Positions 20,607 to 29,457 of a DNA stretch of 64,000 bases are shown here, piece by piece. The notes under the pieces were generated by a model. That model ran no database searches and had not been told where the DNA came from. It saw nothing but the letters and a program-made list of their open reading frames with translations. A program made the position numbers and the translations under genes. The stretch spans positions 124,001-188,000 of the forward strand of contig JAURZL010000013.1 of assembly GCA_030653365.1 (NCBI GenBank), given 5' to 3'. How positions within the stretch are numbered: the stretch's first letter is position 1; each line of letters starts with the position of its first letter. The stretch is from Anaerolineaceae bacterium (GTDB lineage Bacteria > Chloroflexota > Anaerolineae > Anaerolineales > Anaerolineaceae).

Positions 20607-21773
20607 ATGAGTACATTTTTACCAAAACCAGAACATAAATTTACCTTCGGATTATGGACAGTGGGTTCCACCGGAAGAGATCCATTTGGCTCGCCTGTAC
20701 GTGAGCCAAAAACACCAGCAGAATTGGTTTATCTTCTGGGTGAGGTTGGAGCATATGGTGTTAATTTCCATGATAATGATCTGATACCTATAGATGCCAC
20801 TTTTGCGGAAGAAGAGTTAATTAAGAAGGATTTTCGAAAAGCATTAGCAGAAACAGGATTGGTTGTTCCAATGGCAACAACCAATTTGTTTGGAGACCCA
20901 ATCTTTAAAGATGGGGCTTTTACCAGTAATGATCCAAAAGTTCGTGCTTATGCCCTTCAAAAGACAATGCGAGCGATTGATCTGGGTGTCGAATTCGGTG
21001 CGCGAATCTATGTATTCTGGGGAGGGCGTGAAGGCACCGAAACAGATTCAAGTAAGAATGCTGTGGATTCAATCAAACGCACACGCGAAGCGATAAATTT
21101 CTTTTGCGAATATGCACTGGATAATCACTATAATCTTAAGTTTGCTCTGGAAGCAAAACCGAATGAACCTCGCGGTGATATTTATAATCCGACGACCGGT
21201 CATATGCTTGCCTTCATTGAAACTCTTGACCATCCAGAGATGGTTGGTGTTAATCCTGAGGTCGCGCATGAGCACATGGCTGGGATTAATTTCATGCATG
21301 GTGTCGCTCAGGCATGGGAAGCAGGAAAACTTTTCCATATCGATTTAAATGATCAGTATCCAGGTCGTTATGATCAGGATTTACGCTTTGGTTCACGAGA
21401 TATCAAAGCAGCCTTCTACCTGGTCAAGTTCCTAGAGGACGTGGGTTATGATGCACCCCGTCATTTTGATGCTCATGCTTTCCGGACAGAGGATTATGAA
21501 GGAGTTAAAGATTTCGCCAGAGGGTGTATGCGGACGTATTTGATGTTGAAAGAAAAAGCTCAGCAATTCAATTCAGACCAAGAAATTCAATCTATTTTGG
21601 CAGAGATCAATGCAGTTGACTCAGAATTAACACCGTATTTTGGAAAATACACTAAGGAAAAAGCAAACTCAATAAAGGAAATCCCATTTGATCGAGCTTC
21701 TATCGCAAATCGTGGATTAAAATACGAAAAATTGGATCAACTCACTATTAATTTACTATTGGGTTATCGATAA
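20607..21773 (+). CDS. xylA: Xylose isomerase (class I, actinobacterial type)
   Basis: Interconverts D-xylose and D-xylulose (also glucose and fructose) in the cytoplasm with two divalent metals. 388 residues fit the short class I form. Visible active-site segments: GVNFHDND with the catalytic His, VFWGGREG, the metal-binding [21 protein letters not shown] and HIDLNDQ, and [11 protein letters not shown] near the C-terminus. AAAGGAG precedes the ATG. It lies between two GH3 genes, suggesting the module also handles xylosides. No xylulokinase is in the window. Confidence 0.94.
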   Translation: MSTFLPKPEHKFTFGLWTVGSTGRDPFGSPVREPKTPAELVYLLGEVGAYGVNFHDNDLIPIDATFAEEELIKKDFRKALAETGLVVPMATTNLFGDPIFKDGAFTSNDPKVRAYALQKTMRAIDLGVEFGARIYVFWGGREGTETDSSKNAVDSIKRTREAINFFCEYALDNHYNLKFALEAKPNEPRGDIYNPTTGHMLAFIETLDHPEMVGVNPEVAHEHMAGINFMHGVAQAWEAGKLFHIDLNDQYPGRYDQDLRFGSRDIKAAFYLVKFLEDVGYDAPRHFDAHAFRTEDYEGVKDFARGCMRTYLMLKEKAQQFNSDQEIQSILAEINAVDSELTPYFGKYTKEKANSIKEIPFDRASIANRGLKYEKLDQLTINLLLGYR

Positions 21774-21802
21774 TTCTTTTAAGTATATAGACAAGGAAAT
21801 TC

Positions 21803-24139
21803 ATGACTAATAATTCAGACTTGAAAATAATAAAGAAAAAAGTTGATGATTTGCTGAAGCAAATGTCTCTGGAAGAAAAGCTTGCTCAATTACAATCATA
21901 TTGGATGTATGACCTCCAAACATTGGGTACCCTTGACAACCAGAAGGTTGAATCCAAATTGAGCCTCGGAATTGGACAAATTACCCGGATCGCAGGTGCT
22001 TCCACTTATGAACCACGAGAAGCTGCAAAAATCGCGAACCAACTTCAACGGTTTTTAAAAGAAAACACCCGGTTGGGCATCCCTGCAATTGTCCATGAAG
22101 AATGTTGCGTGGGATTAATGGCACCAGGCGGATCCATCTTTCCGGAGATCATTGGGCTTGCCAGTACTTTCCGACCTGATCTAGCCTTTAAAATGACTGC
22201 TGAGATCCGAAAACAAATGATGGCAATTGGATCACGACAAGGATTAGCGCCGGTTCTGGATGTAGCACGAGATCCTCGATGGGGTCGCGTGGAAGAGACA
22301 TTTGGAGAAGATCCCCTTCTCGTCAGTCAGTTTGGGGTTGAATATATTAAAGGTTTACAGACAGATGATCTCAAAAATGGTGTCATGGCAACCGGCAAAC
22401 ATTTTGTCGGACATTCTTTCTCCCAGGGAGGATTAAATTGTGCCCCCGTGCAAATTGGTTGGCGTGATTTATGGGATGTCTATCTTGCACCATTCCAGGC
22501 AGCGATTCGTGATGCAGGGATAGCCTCAATGATGAATGCATACCCGGAAATTGATGGAGAAGTAGTCGCTGCATCCAAAAGGATTCTTACCGATTTGTTG
22601 CGGAATGAACTTGGTTTCGATGGTCTGGTGGTCTCTGATTATGAAGCCATCATAATGATCCATAATTATCACAATAATGCACAAACAAAAAAAGAAGCAG
22701 CCATTATGGCATTAACTGCTGGTATTGACGTCGAATTACCTACTGTAAATTGTTATGATGAAGAATTGTTGGGATTGGTTAAATCTGGAGAGTTACCTGT
22801 CGAAATTATTGATCAATCCGTTGGAAGGCATCTCCAAAAGAAATTCGAATTGGGGTTATTTGACAATCCGTATGTAAATGAAGGAAAGGTTATTGAAGTC
22901 TTTGATAATCCCGAACAAAGAAAACTTGCCTACGAAATTGCCAGTCAAAGCCTGGTTCTCCTAAAAAACGATGGATTACTTCCTTTGAAACCTTCAGGAA
23001 TGAAAATTGCATTGATTGGTCCTAATGCAAATTCAAGTCGTTCAATGATGGGAGATTACTCCTATGCTGCAGTAACTGAATTACTTCGCGTTGTTCCAGA
23101 AGAAAATTCTTCATTTCAAACTTTAACAGCTGAAAGAATGGATGAGTTGACGGTATCAGTTCCAACATTTTTGGATGCAATTAATGAGAAATTGACAGGT
23201 AGTGAAATATTATATTCTGAAGGATGTGGAATTAATTCTGAGGATGAAAGTGGCTTTGCGAAAGCAGTTGAGAATGCTTATGCTTCAGATGTGGTTGTTC
23301 TGGTTTTAGGCGGTCGATCGGGATTAGCTCCCAATTGCACTACAGGAGAATTTCGGGATACAACTGACCTTTCATTACCCGGTGTACAAGAAAAATTAGC
23401 TCATCTAATCATTGAAACAGGAAAACCAGTTGTTCTCGTAATGATTAATGGCAGACCTGCATCGATCCCAGATCTGGTCGACAAAACCAATGCGATACTG
23501 CAAGCCTGGGTTCCAGGTGAAGAAGGTGGACGAGCATTAGTCTCTGCCTTATTTGGGGAAGTCAATCCTGGCGGAAAACTTCCGATTTCCATTCCCCGAT
23601 CTGCAGGGCAGATACCGGTTTTCTATAATCACAAACCTTCTGGAAGACGATCGAACATCTATGGCGACTACGTTAATGAAAAAGTCACACCATTATTTCC
23701 TTTTGGTCATGGCTTGAGTTATTCTGAATTCAAATATACTAATTTCCAGGTTTCAAGCGTTGAAGCTAAATCAGGAGATATCGTCGATATTTCCTGTTCG
23801 ATTACAAATACAAGCTCAATAGCTGGTGAGGAAGTCGTGCAATTATATAGCCGTGATCTTTACGCCAGTATTCCGCGTCCGGTAAAAGAGTTAAAAGGAT
23901 TCATGCGGATTGGTTTGGAGCCGGGGGAAACGAAAAGTATCAAATTTAGTTTACCGATTGATATGCAGGCATTCTATGACATTAATTTTGAATTGATCGT
24001 TGAATCGGGAACAATTGAATTGATGATCGGTAGTTCCAGTGAAGATATTCGTTTAAATGGGAGAATAGAAATTATTGGAGAGCAAAAAACGGTGATTAAA
24101 AACCGGATATTTGTATGTCCGGTTGAAGTTATTTCCTGA
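21803..24139 (+). CDS. GH3 beta-glucosidase/beta-xylosidase, cytoplasmic
   Basis: 778 residues with the full three-domain GH3 layout. The TIM barrel has RDPRWGRVEETFGEDP, GKHFVGHS and the nucleophile motif VVSDYEA (Asp279). The alpha/beta sandwich has LVLLKNDGLLPL and WVPGEEGGRALVSALFGEVNPGGKLP. A C-terminal Fn3-like domain spans about 660-770. There is no signal peptide, so it should act on imported oligosaccharides, unlike the lipoprotein GH3 upstream. It directly follows xylose isomerase, which slightly favours a xylosidase role; sequence alone cannot separate glucosidase from xylosidase. Last gene of the module, followed by a terminator. Confidence 0.88.
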   Translation: MTNNSDLKIIKKKVDDLLKQMSLEEKLAQLQSYWMYDLQTLGTLDNQKVESKLSLGIGQITRIAGASTYEPREAAKIANQLQRFLKENTRLGIPAIVHEECCVGLMAPGGSIFPEIIGLASTFRPDLAFKMTAEIRKQMMAIGSRQGLAPVLDVARDPRWGRVEETFGEDPLLVSQFGVEYIKGLQTDDLKNGVMATGKHFVGHSFSQGGLNCAPVQIGWRDLWDVYLAPFQAAIRDAGIASMMNAYPEIDGEVVAASKRILTDLLRNELGFDGLVVSDYEAIIMIHNYHNNAQTKKEAAIMALTAGIDVELPTVNCYDEELLGLVKSGELPVEIIDQSVGRHLQKKFELGLFDNPYVNEGKVIEVFDNPEQRKLAYEIASQSLVLLKNDGLLPLKPSGMKIALIGPNANSSRSMMGDYSYAAVTELLRVVPEENSSFQTLTAERMDELTVSVPTFLDAINEKLTGSEILYSEGCGINSEDESGFAKAVENAYASDVVVLVLGGRSGLAPNCTTGEFRDTTDLSLPGVQEKLAHLIIETGKPVVLVMINGRPASIPDLVDKTNAILQAWVPGEEGGRALVSALFGEVNPGGKLPISIPRSAGQIPVFYNHKPSGRRSNIYGDYVNEKVTPLFPFGHGLSYSEFKYTNFQVSSVEAKSGDIVDISCSITNTSSIAGEEVVQLYSRDLYASIPRPVKELKGFMRIGLEPGETKSIKFSLPIDMQAFYDINFELIVESGTIELMIGSSSEDIRLNGRIEIIGEQKTVIKNRIFVCPVEVIS

Positions 24140-24159
24140 TAGACAGATCACACTAATAG

Positions 24160-24199
24160 ACTGCTTCTGATAATCATTATCCAGAAGCAGTTTTGTTTT
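24160..24199 (+). terminator. Rho-independent terminator after the GH3 gene
   Basis: ACTGCTTCTG (24160-24169) pairs with CAGAAGCAGT (24182-24191) around a 12-base loop and is followed by TTTTGTTTTA. It may also serve the converging LacI gene on the other strand. Confidence 0.8.
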
Positions 24200-24249
24200 A
24201 TTTTTATTTGAGTAGTAATTCATTTTTTCAGTGTTGGAAACCGATCCTC

Positions 24250-25281
24250 TTACCAATCATTATTCTTTATGAACCCACAAGATTTCCTCACAATTAACTC
24301 AGTATCCATTAACACTTTTTTAACGATGGGCGAATCATTCTCAATTAATTCAATCAATGTCTCTACAGCTTTAAATCCAAATTGGACCACAGGCTGTCGA
24401 ATTGTTGTCAACTGTAATTCATTAACTGCTGGAATAGGCAGATCATCAAATCCGACTACGGCGATATCTTTTGGTACTTCCCGACCAGAATCTCGGATAG
24501 CACGGATGGCTCCGATTGCCATCATGTCCGATGCCGCGAAAATTGCATCTGGTTGGAGTTCCAATAATTTATTCATGGCTTTATACCCACCAATTTCAGT
24601 GAAATCGGATTCTTGAATAAAGTCATCAATTAATTTCTGACTGGATCCGCCAATTGCATTTCGATACCCATTCATACGGTCCAAACCAACAGTGCTGGTT
24701 AATGGTCCTGTGATGGTAGCAATTCTTTTTCTCCCATTGATAATCAGATGCCGCACTGCTTTCTCTGCTGCAGCAACATTATCAATATCAATAAAACATA
24801 CTTCTTCTTCGTTTAGTGGGCGTCCAGCAACCAATAATGGTAAATTTGTTTGTTTCAGATCAAGAATGAGAGATTGATCCGCATGATGTCCTGATTGTAG
24901 AATCACACCATCCAAAAAGCCTTTGCTGGATAAACGTGGTAATAATTTCTCTTGATACTCCTTTGTTCCAGCTACAAATAATGCTAGAGTGAAATCATAA
25001 TGGTTGCAAGCCTGTGAAATACCTTTTATGAGGTGGGGGTAGTACGGATCAGTAAAGAAAGTACTCACGCTATGGGGAAGTACCAATCCTATGGTATTAG
25101 ATCGTTGGGATACCAGAGTGCGTGCAGCTGCATTTGGGCTGAAACCAGTCAAATTAATGACTTCGAGAACTTTTTTACGGACAGAGTCACTTACATTAGG
25201 TTGGTTGTTGATTACCCTTGAAACTGTTGAGCGAGAGACGCCGGCTTTTTTTGCAATGTCTTCTAATCTGAGAGCAGACAT
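24250..25281 (-). CDS. LacI-family transcriptional regulator, divergent from UroD-like gene
   Basis: 343 residues: helix-turn-helix with LRLEDIAKKAGVSRSTVSRV, then the ligand domain (VGFDDLP and TTIRQP motifs near the end). A perfect 16-bp palindrome at 25319-25334 lies 38 bases upstream of its ATG, next to a TATAAT on the same strand (25343-25348), so it is probably autoregulated. The gene converges on the GH3 module and diverges from the UroD-like gene at 25440. Target genes and effector are unknown; the palindrome differs in sequence from the other LacI operators in the window, so it is a separate regulon. Confidence 0.9.
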   Translation of the reverse strand: MSALRLEDIAKKAGVSRSTVSRVINNQPNVSDSVRKKVLEVINLTGFSPNAAARTLVSQRSNTIGLVLPHSVSTFFTDPYYPHLIKGISQACNHYDFTLALFVAGTKEYQEKLLPRLSSKGFLDGVILQSGHHADQSLILDLKQTNLPLLVAGRPLNEEEVCFIDIDNVAAAEKAVRHLIINGRKRIATITGPLTSTVGLDRMNGYRNAIGGSSQKLIDDFIQESDFTEIGGYKAMNKLLELQPDAIFAASDMMAIGAIRAIRDSGREVPKDIAVVGFDDLPIPAVNELQLTTIRQPVVQFGFKAVETLIELIENDSPIVKKVLMDTELIVRKSCGFIKNNDW

Positions 25282-25318
25282 ACTTTAATTCTCATTTCAA
25301 TTGAACGACTTGTAGATA

Positions 25319-25334
25319 GTGAGAGCGCTCTCAC
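25319..25334. promoter_or_regulatory. Perfect LacI-type operator GTGAGAGCGCTCTCAC
   Basis: A 16-bp perfect palindrome with a central CG, just downstream of the predicted -10 (25343-25348, minus strand) of the adjacent LacI gene. It is placed to block that gene and could also affect the divergent UroD-like gene. Confidence 0.7.
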
Positions 25335-25356
25335 AAAAATTAATTATACAGCGAAA

Positions 25357-25372
25357 TGACACTGGAGTGTCA
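25357..25372. promoter_or_regulatory. Second palindrome TGACACTGGAGTGTCA in the divergent promoter region
   Basis: Seven-base arms TGACACT/AGTGTCA around GG. It lies over the expected -35 region of the minus-strand LacI gene and upstream of a TATACT (25386-25391) for the plus-strand gene. Its sequence is unlike LacI operators, so it may bind a different regulator. Confidence 0.45.
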
Positions 25373-25439
25373 CCAAATTCACTGCTATACTGTAGTAATT
25401 CCAGCGTTTTATTTACAACACCTATTATAGGAGCACAGC

Positions 25440-26588
25440 ATGAATTCGCGTGAAAGAATTATGGCAGCCATCAATCACAAACAAGCGGATCGTATTCCGA
25501 TTGATATTGGATCTTCGATGATGACTGGTATTCATCAGGTTGCATATAATCGCTGGAGAAGATATCTGGGTCTGCCTGAGGAGAATTCTATTCGCTTTTT
25601 TGAACCTTCCATGCAAATTGTTTATGCATCTGAGGATTTCCTTGACCGGCTGGAAATTGATACCCGCCCGGCATTACCAGCCTGGCCAGCCAGTTACCCG
25701 CTTGATATCCATGAAGATGAACAATCGCTATCCTACTATGATGAATGGGGATATGGTTTGAAGATGCCAAAATCAGATCCTATCTACTACAGTCTGTATC
25801 ATCACCCCTTAAATCCAATATCCACGCTTTCAGAAATCAAACAGTATTCTTTTCCCAATCCAACAGATCCCACACGTTTGGTACCGATTGCAAAGGAGAT
25901 CGCCTGGGCTGAAGAGAAAAATAAAGCAATTGTGCTTAATAATGTATGTGCTGGTACGATGGAAGTTGCCAGCTGGTTGCGTGGATTGGATCAGTTCCTG
26001 ATTGACCTGGCGTTGGAACCAGAGATCGCGGAATTTCTACTTGATAAGGTTGTGGAATTTAAATTGGCTTATTGGGAGATGGTTTTGGCTGAATTTGGTG
26101 ATCGGGTGGATGTTGTCATTGAATCAGATGATATCGGTACCCAAACCAGCACGTTAATGTCACCGAGAATGTATCGCAAGTATATTAAACCTTGTCACAA
26201 GAAAATTCTGGACTTTATCCATTCCAAGACATCAGCAAAAGTCTTTTTTCATTCTTGTGGAGCCATCCGACCGATTATTCCAGACTTTATTGAAATAGGC
26301 GTGGATATTATTAATCCTGTTCAGTTCAACTTGGCAGGTATGGAACCAGCATCGTTAAAAAAGGAATTTGGAAGAGATATAGTATTTTGGGGAGGCGGGG
26401 TAGAGACCCAGTCGATTCTGGGGGGTGGTACAACTGAGCAAGTGAGAGAAAATGTGCGCCAACAAATAGAAGTACTGGCAGATGATGGGGGATTCGTGTT
26501 CGCGACAGTCCATAATATTCAGGCAGATGTTCCACCGGAAAATTTGAATGCGATGTGGGAAGCAATTATGGAATTTGGAAAATACTGA
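25440..26588 (+). CDS. Uroporphyrinogen decarboxylase-superfamily protein (methyltransferase-like)
   Basis: A 382-residue member of the UroD/MtaA/CmuA fold. It starts with NSRERIMAAINHKQADRIPI and contains the FFHSCGAIRPIIPDFIEIG motif (residues about 275-293), in which His and Cys resemble the zinc site of corrinoid-methyltransferase relatives. The classic UroD heme-pathway context is absent and it sits next to a LacI sugar regulator, so I do not call it hemE. Large paralogous groups of this type occur in sugar-degrading bacteria without known reactions. Ribosome site AGGAG. Function unresolved: demethylation of a methylated substrate is one possibility. Confidence 0.7.
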   Translation: MNSRERIMAAINHKQADRIPIDIGSSMMTGIHQVAYNRWRRYLGLPEENSIRFFEPSMQIVYASEDFLDRLEIDTRPALPAWPASYPLDIHEDEQSLSYYDEWGYGLKMPKSDPIYYSLYHHPLNPISTLSEIKQYSFPNPTDPTRLVPIAKEIAWAEEKNKAIVLNNVCAGTMEVASWLRGLDQFLIDLALEPEIAEFLLDKVVEFKLAYWEMVLAEFGDRVDVVIESDDIGTQTSTLMSPRMYRKYIKPCHKKILDFIHSKTSAKVFFHSCGAIRPIIPDFIEIGVDIINPVQFNLAGMEPASLKKEFGRDIVFWGGGVETQSILGGGTTEQVRENVRQQIEVLADDGGFVFATVHNIQADVPPENLNAMWEAIMEFGKY

Positions 26589-26816
26589 TCAATCATTGTT
26601 TTGTTTACAAGTTTAGAAAATTCTTGATACTGTTGTTTTTCTCTAACAATTTTAGTTTGACAAGTGATGGTTCAACCCAATTATTAAAGTTGGGAAAACG
26701 ATAGTCAATAATCAAAAAATATCCAAAAATTCCAATCTCTATTCTCCGAAATTCCAAGAAAAGAAACCAAAAAAGGAAAATCTCAAAAATTGTTATCTTT
26801 TTTTAAAGATTGCTAC

Positions 26817-26845
26817 TTGACTCTTGTCGTCAAATTTCCTATAAT
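26817..26845 (+). promoter_or_regulatory. Strong promoter of the alpha-glucoside operon
   Basis: TTGACT (26817-26822), 17-base spacer, TATAAT (26840-26845), 41 bases before the LacI start. The remainder of the 26589-26885 gap shows no gene. Confidence 0.8.
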
Positions 26846-26858
26846 GTAAGTGCTTACA
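26845..26858. promoter_or_regulatory. LacI-type operator TGTAAGTGCTTACA at the transcription start
   Basis: A 14-bp palindrome (arms TGTAAG/CTTACA) that overlaps the last base of the -10 box and covers the expected start site. Binding of the LacI protein encoded immediately downstream should repress its own operon. Confidence 0.75.
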
Positions 26859-26885
26859 TAAAAGAAGTTACAGTAAGTAGCCATT

Positions 26886-27875
26886 ATGAAAAGATTACCC
26901 CCTACCATTTATGATGTGGCTCGAGAAGCAGGTGTCAGTATTGCAACTGTTTCGCGGGTCTTGAATTTTCCCCACCGTGTTAATGCTTCGACAAGGACAG
27001 AAGTCATCAACGTAATAGAAAATTTAGGGTATGTTCCTAAAGCTGAATCACGTGCAAGAGCCTTGATGGGTACCCGACGTATTGGTGTTGTCATTCCATT
27101 TTTTACTGTACCTTCATTCGTTCAGCGTCTTCGTGGAATCGCTTCTGTTTTAAACAAAAAAGATTATGAGATGGTGGTTTATCCTGTCGACTCAAAATCA
27201 CGTAGTTTGAGTTATTTAGAAACCTTACCCATGCGAAGTAATTTGGATGGATTGATTATTGTATCGCAAGTTTTTGACTCATCCATCTCAAAGAGATTAT
27301 TGGAAAATAAACTTGAAACAGTTTTGATCGAACATTATGACCCGAATTTTACAACCCTGGTCATCAACGACGAATGGGGAGGAGAAATGGCAACCCGTTT
27401 TCTTCTGGAAAAGGGTTATCAAAGAATTGCTTTCGTTGGCGGTCAGGAGCAGCCTGTTTTTGGTGTTGATCCAATCATCAAGAGAATGACCGGTTATCAG
27501 AAAGTATTACAGCAAGAAGGATTGTCATTCCCACCAGATTATATTAATGAATATGCTTTATCTCCAAATGAAGTCTTAAAAAAATTAATATCCCACGGGC
27601 TTCCATTAGCAATCTTCGCTGCAACTGATTTACAAGCGATAGCATTAATTAGAGAATCCAGGATTCTAGGATTGCGAATCCCTCAGGATATTGCTATTAT
27701 AGGTTTTGACAATATTGACATGGCAGAATACTTCGGGTTGACAACGGTTCATCAACCATTGGATGAATCAGGCAGAATTGCTGCCACTTTATTACTCTCC
27801 CGTTTAACAAATGCAACACAATCAAATCAACACATTGAACTTCCATTGAAAATTATTCAGAGGGAGACGGCTTGA
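26886..27875 (+). CDS. LacI-family regulator of the alpha-glucoside operon
   Basis: 329 residues with helix-turn-helix PPTIYDVAREAGVSIATVSR at the N-terminus and the family's IIGFDNIDMAE and TTVHQP segments in the ligand domain. It is the first gene after a strong promoter/operator pair and 94 bases before the binding-protein gene, on the same strand, so it is probably autoregulated and controls the importer and the GH13/GH1 genes. Effector likely an alpha-glucoside such as maltose, trehalose or sucrose (inferred from neighbours). Confidence 0.9.
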   Translation: MKRLPPTIYDVAREAGVSIATVSRVLNFPHRVNASTRTEVINVIENLGYVPKAESRARALMGTRRIGVVIPFFTVPSFVQRLRGIASVLNKKDYEMVVYPVDSKSRSLSYLETLPMRSNLDGLIIVSQVFDSSISKRLLENKLETVLIEHYDPNFTTLVINDEWGGEMATRFLLEKGYQRIAFVGGQEQPVFGVDPIIKRMTGYQKVLQQEGLSFPPDYINEYALSPNEVLKKLISHGLPLAIFAATDLQAIALIRESRILGLRIPQDIAIIGFDNIDMAEYFGLTTVHQPLDESGRIAATLLLSRLTNATQSNQHIELPLKIIQRETA

Positions 27876-27898
27876 GAGGAATTCTTTTGAGGAGGTGA

Positions 27899-27946
27899 TT
27901 GAGAAAATATCAATTTGTATTAGTTCAAAAATTCTATCTATATAAA
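27899..27946 (+). CDS. Possible 15-residue leader frame behind a full Shine-Dalgarno
   Basis: GAGGAGGTGATTG (27889-27901) repeats the arrangement before the first binding-protein gene: AGGAGG, three bases, TTG. The frame encodes MRKYQFVLVQKILSI and stops 23 bases before the binding-protein ATG. The short spacing makes initiation uncertain; it may instead be a ribosome standby site. Confidence 0.2.
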
Positions 27947-27969
27947 AAATCAAAAAATCGGAGGAAGAA

Positions 27970-29340
27970 ATGAAATCGTTTTGGAAGTTAATTGCATTGC
28001 TCGTCCTTGCAACAATGGTACTAACCGCTTGTGCAACACCTGCAGCTCCAGAGGAACCCGCTGCCACAGAAGAACCTGCAGCTCCAGTAATGGTTTATGA
28101 TGCTGGTCAGGAATTAACAGATGCCTTTGCAGGAAAATACACAGGAACCGTTGTAACCATGCAGGGTCCTTTCACGGATGCGGATGCTGTAAAATTCGAT
28201 AATTCAATTAAAGCTTTTGAAGATGCAACCGGAATTGATATTCAATACACTGGCTCTAAAGAATTTGAAGCGAACATTTCCATTATCGTAGAAGGTGGAA
28301 ATCCCCCTGATATCGTCGACTTCCCACAACCAGGATTGTTGAAATCTCTTGTAGCCAAAGGATATGGGGTTGATCTATCAGGTGTAATTAATCAGGATTG
28401 GTTAAAAGAAAATTACAACCAGTCATGGCTGGATATGTCGATGATGGCAGGTCCAGATGGCGAAATCATGGCGGGTATCTGGGGTCGCGTGAATGGAAAA
28501 TCCCTGGTGTGGTATCCGAAAAAAGAATTTGATGCAGCTGGATATAAAGTTCCAACTTCATGGGACGAAATGATTGCACTTTCAGACCAGATTGTTGAAG
28601 ATGGTGATGCCCCCTGGTGTGTTGGAGTTGAATCAGGTGCGGCTACTGGTTGGGCAATGACTGACTGGGTAGAAGAATTAATGCTGAGAACCACTTCCTT
28701 AGAGAATTACGACAAATGGGTAGCTGGAGAATTAAAATTTGATTCACCTGAAGTTCGCCGGGCTGTCGAAGAGGTTGGCAAAATCTGGTTTACAGACGGT
28801 TACGTTTATGGTGGTCGAGGAGCTATTGCAACCACATTCTTTGGTGATGCTCCAAAACCGATGTTTGACACGCCAGTTCGCTGCTGGATGCACAAACAGG
28901 GTAATTTCATTACCTCATTCTTCCCTGAAGGAAAAGTAGCCGGTGAAGATTATGACTTTTTCTACTTCCCTGGTTTGGAAGCAGAATACGGAAAACCAGT
29001 TCTAGTTGCTGGTGACATTTATGCTATGTTCAATGATCGACCAGAAACACGTGCTGTTATTCAATACTTTACCATGGGTGATTCGGTAAAAGGATGGGTA
29101 GAAGCTGGTGGAGCTATTTCACCTCATTTGGACTCAAGTTTGGATTGGTACACCAATGTTATTGACAGAGGTGTGGCCGATATCATTCTGAATGCTTCTT
29201 CAGTTCGTTTTGATGCCTCTGATCTCATGCCTGGTGAAGTTGGTGCTGGATCATTCTGGAAATCAATGACAGACTACATAACTGAGTCAATTGATCTGGA
29301 TACTGCACTGAAACAAATTGATGCATCCTGGCCAAAATAA
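27970..29340 (+). CDS. aglE: Alpha-glucoside ABC transporter substrate-binding lipoprotein (AglE-like)
   Basis: 456 residues. The signal peptide ends in the lipobox VLTAC, followed by a Pro/Glu-rich linker and a family 1 binding fold. Its large size, the GNPPDIVDFPQPG segment and its place before AglF/AglG-type permeases and a trehalose synthase resemble the aglEFGA operon of Sinorhizobium, which imports sucrose, maltose and trehalose. GGAGGAAG precedes the ATG. A hairpin separates it from the permease genes. The symbol rests on resemblance and context, not on a database match. Confidence 0.8.
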   Translation: MKSFWKLIALLVLATMVLTACATPAAPEEPAATEEPAAPVMVYDAGQELTDAFAGKYTGTVVTMQGPFTDADAVKFDNSIKAFEDATGIDIQYTGSKEFEANISIIVEGGNPPDIVDFPQPGLLKSLVAKGYGVDLSGVINQDWLKENYNQSWLDMSMMAGPDGEIMAGIWGRVNGKSLVWYPKKEFDAAGYKVPTSWDEMIALSDQIVEDGDAPWCVGVESGAATGWAMTDWVEELMLRTTSLENYDKWVAGELKFDSPEVRRAVEEVGKIWFTDGYVYGGRGAIATTFFGDAPKPMFDTPVRCWMHKQGNFITSFFPEGKVAGEDYDFFYFPGLEAEYGKPVLVAGDIYAMFNDRPETRAVIQYFTMGDSVKGWVEAGGAISPHLDSSLDWYTNVIDRGVADIILNASSVRFDASDLMPGEVGAGSFWKSMTDYITESIDLDTALKQIDASWPK

Positions 29341-29380
29341 TTAATTAATAAATATAATTAAATATAACGACGTTTTTAAC

Positions 29381-29431
29381 AAATGAAGGAGTAGTATAAC
29401 TGAATAGGATCAGAACTCTGCTCCTTCATTT
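29381..29431 (+). promoter_or_regulatory. Intercistronic hairpin between binding-protein and permease genes
   Basis: The arm at 29381-29394 (AAATGAAGGAGTAG) pairs with 29418-29431 (CTGCTCCTTCATTT), 14 pairs with one G-U, around a 23-base loop. It occupies the same place as the palindrome in the first ABC operon and probably sets the binding-protein to permease ratio. The T-run is short. Confidence 0.6.
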
Positions 29432-29457
29432 TATAGTAGAGATTGGAGGGAAAAGAT

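Noticed and set aside
25440..26588. Calling the UroD-like gene hemE
   Set aside because: No heme genes nearby, a sugar-regulator neighbour, and an HSCGAI motif like the methyltransferase branch.
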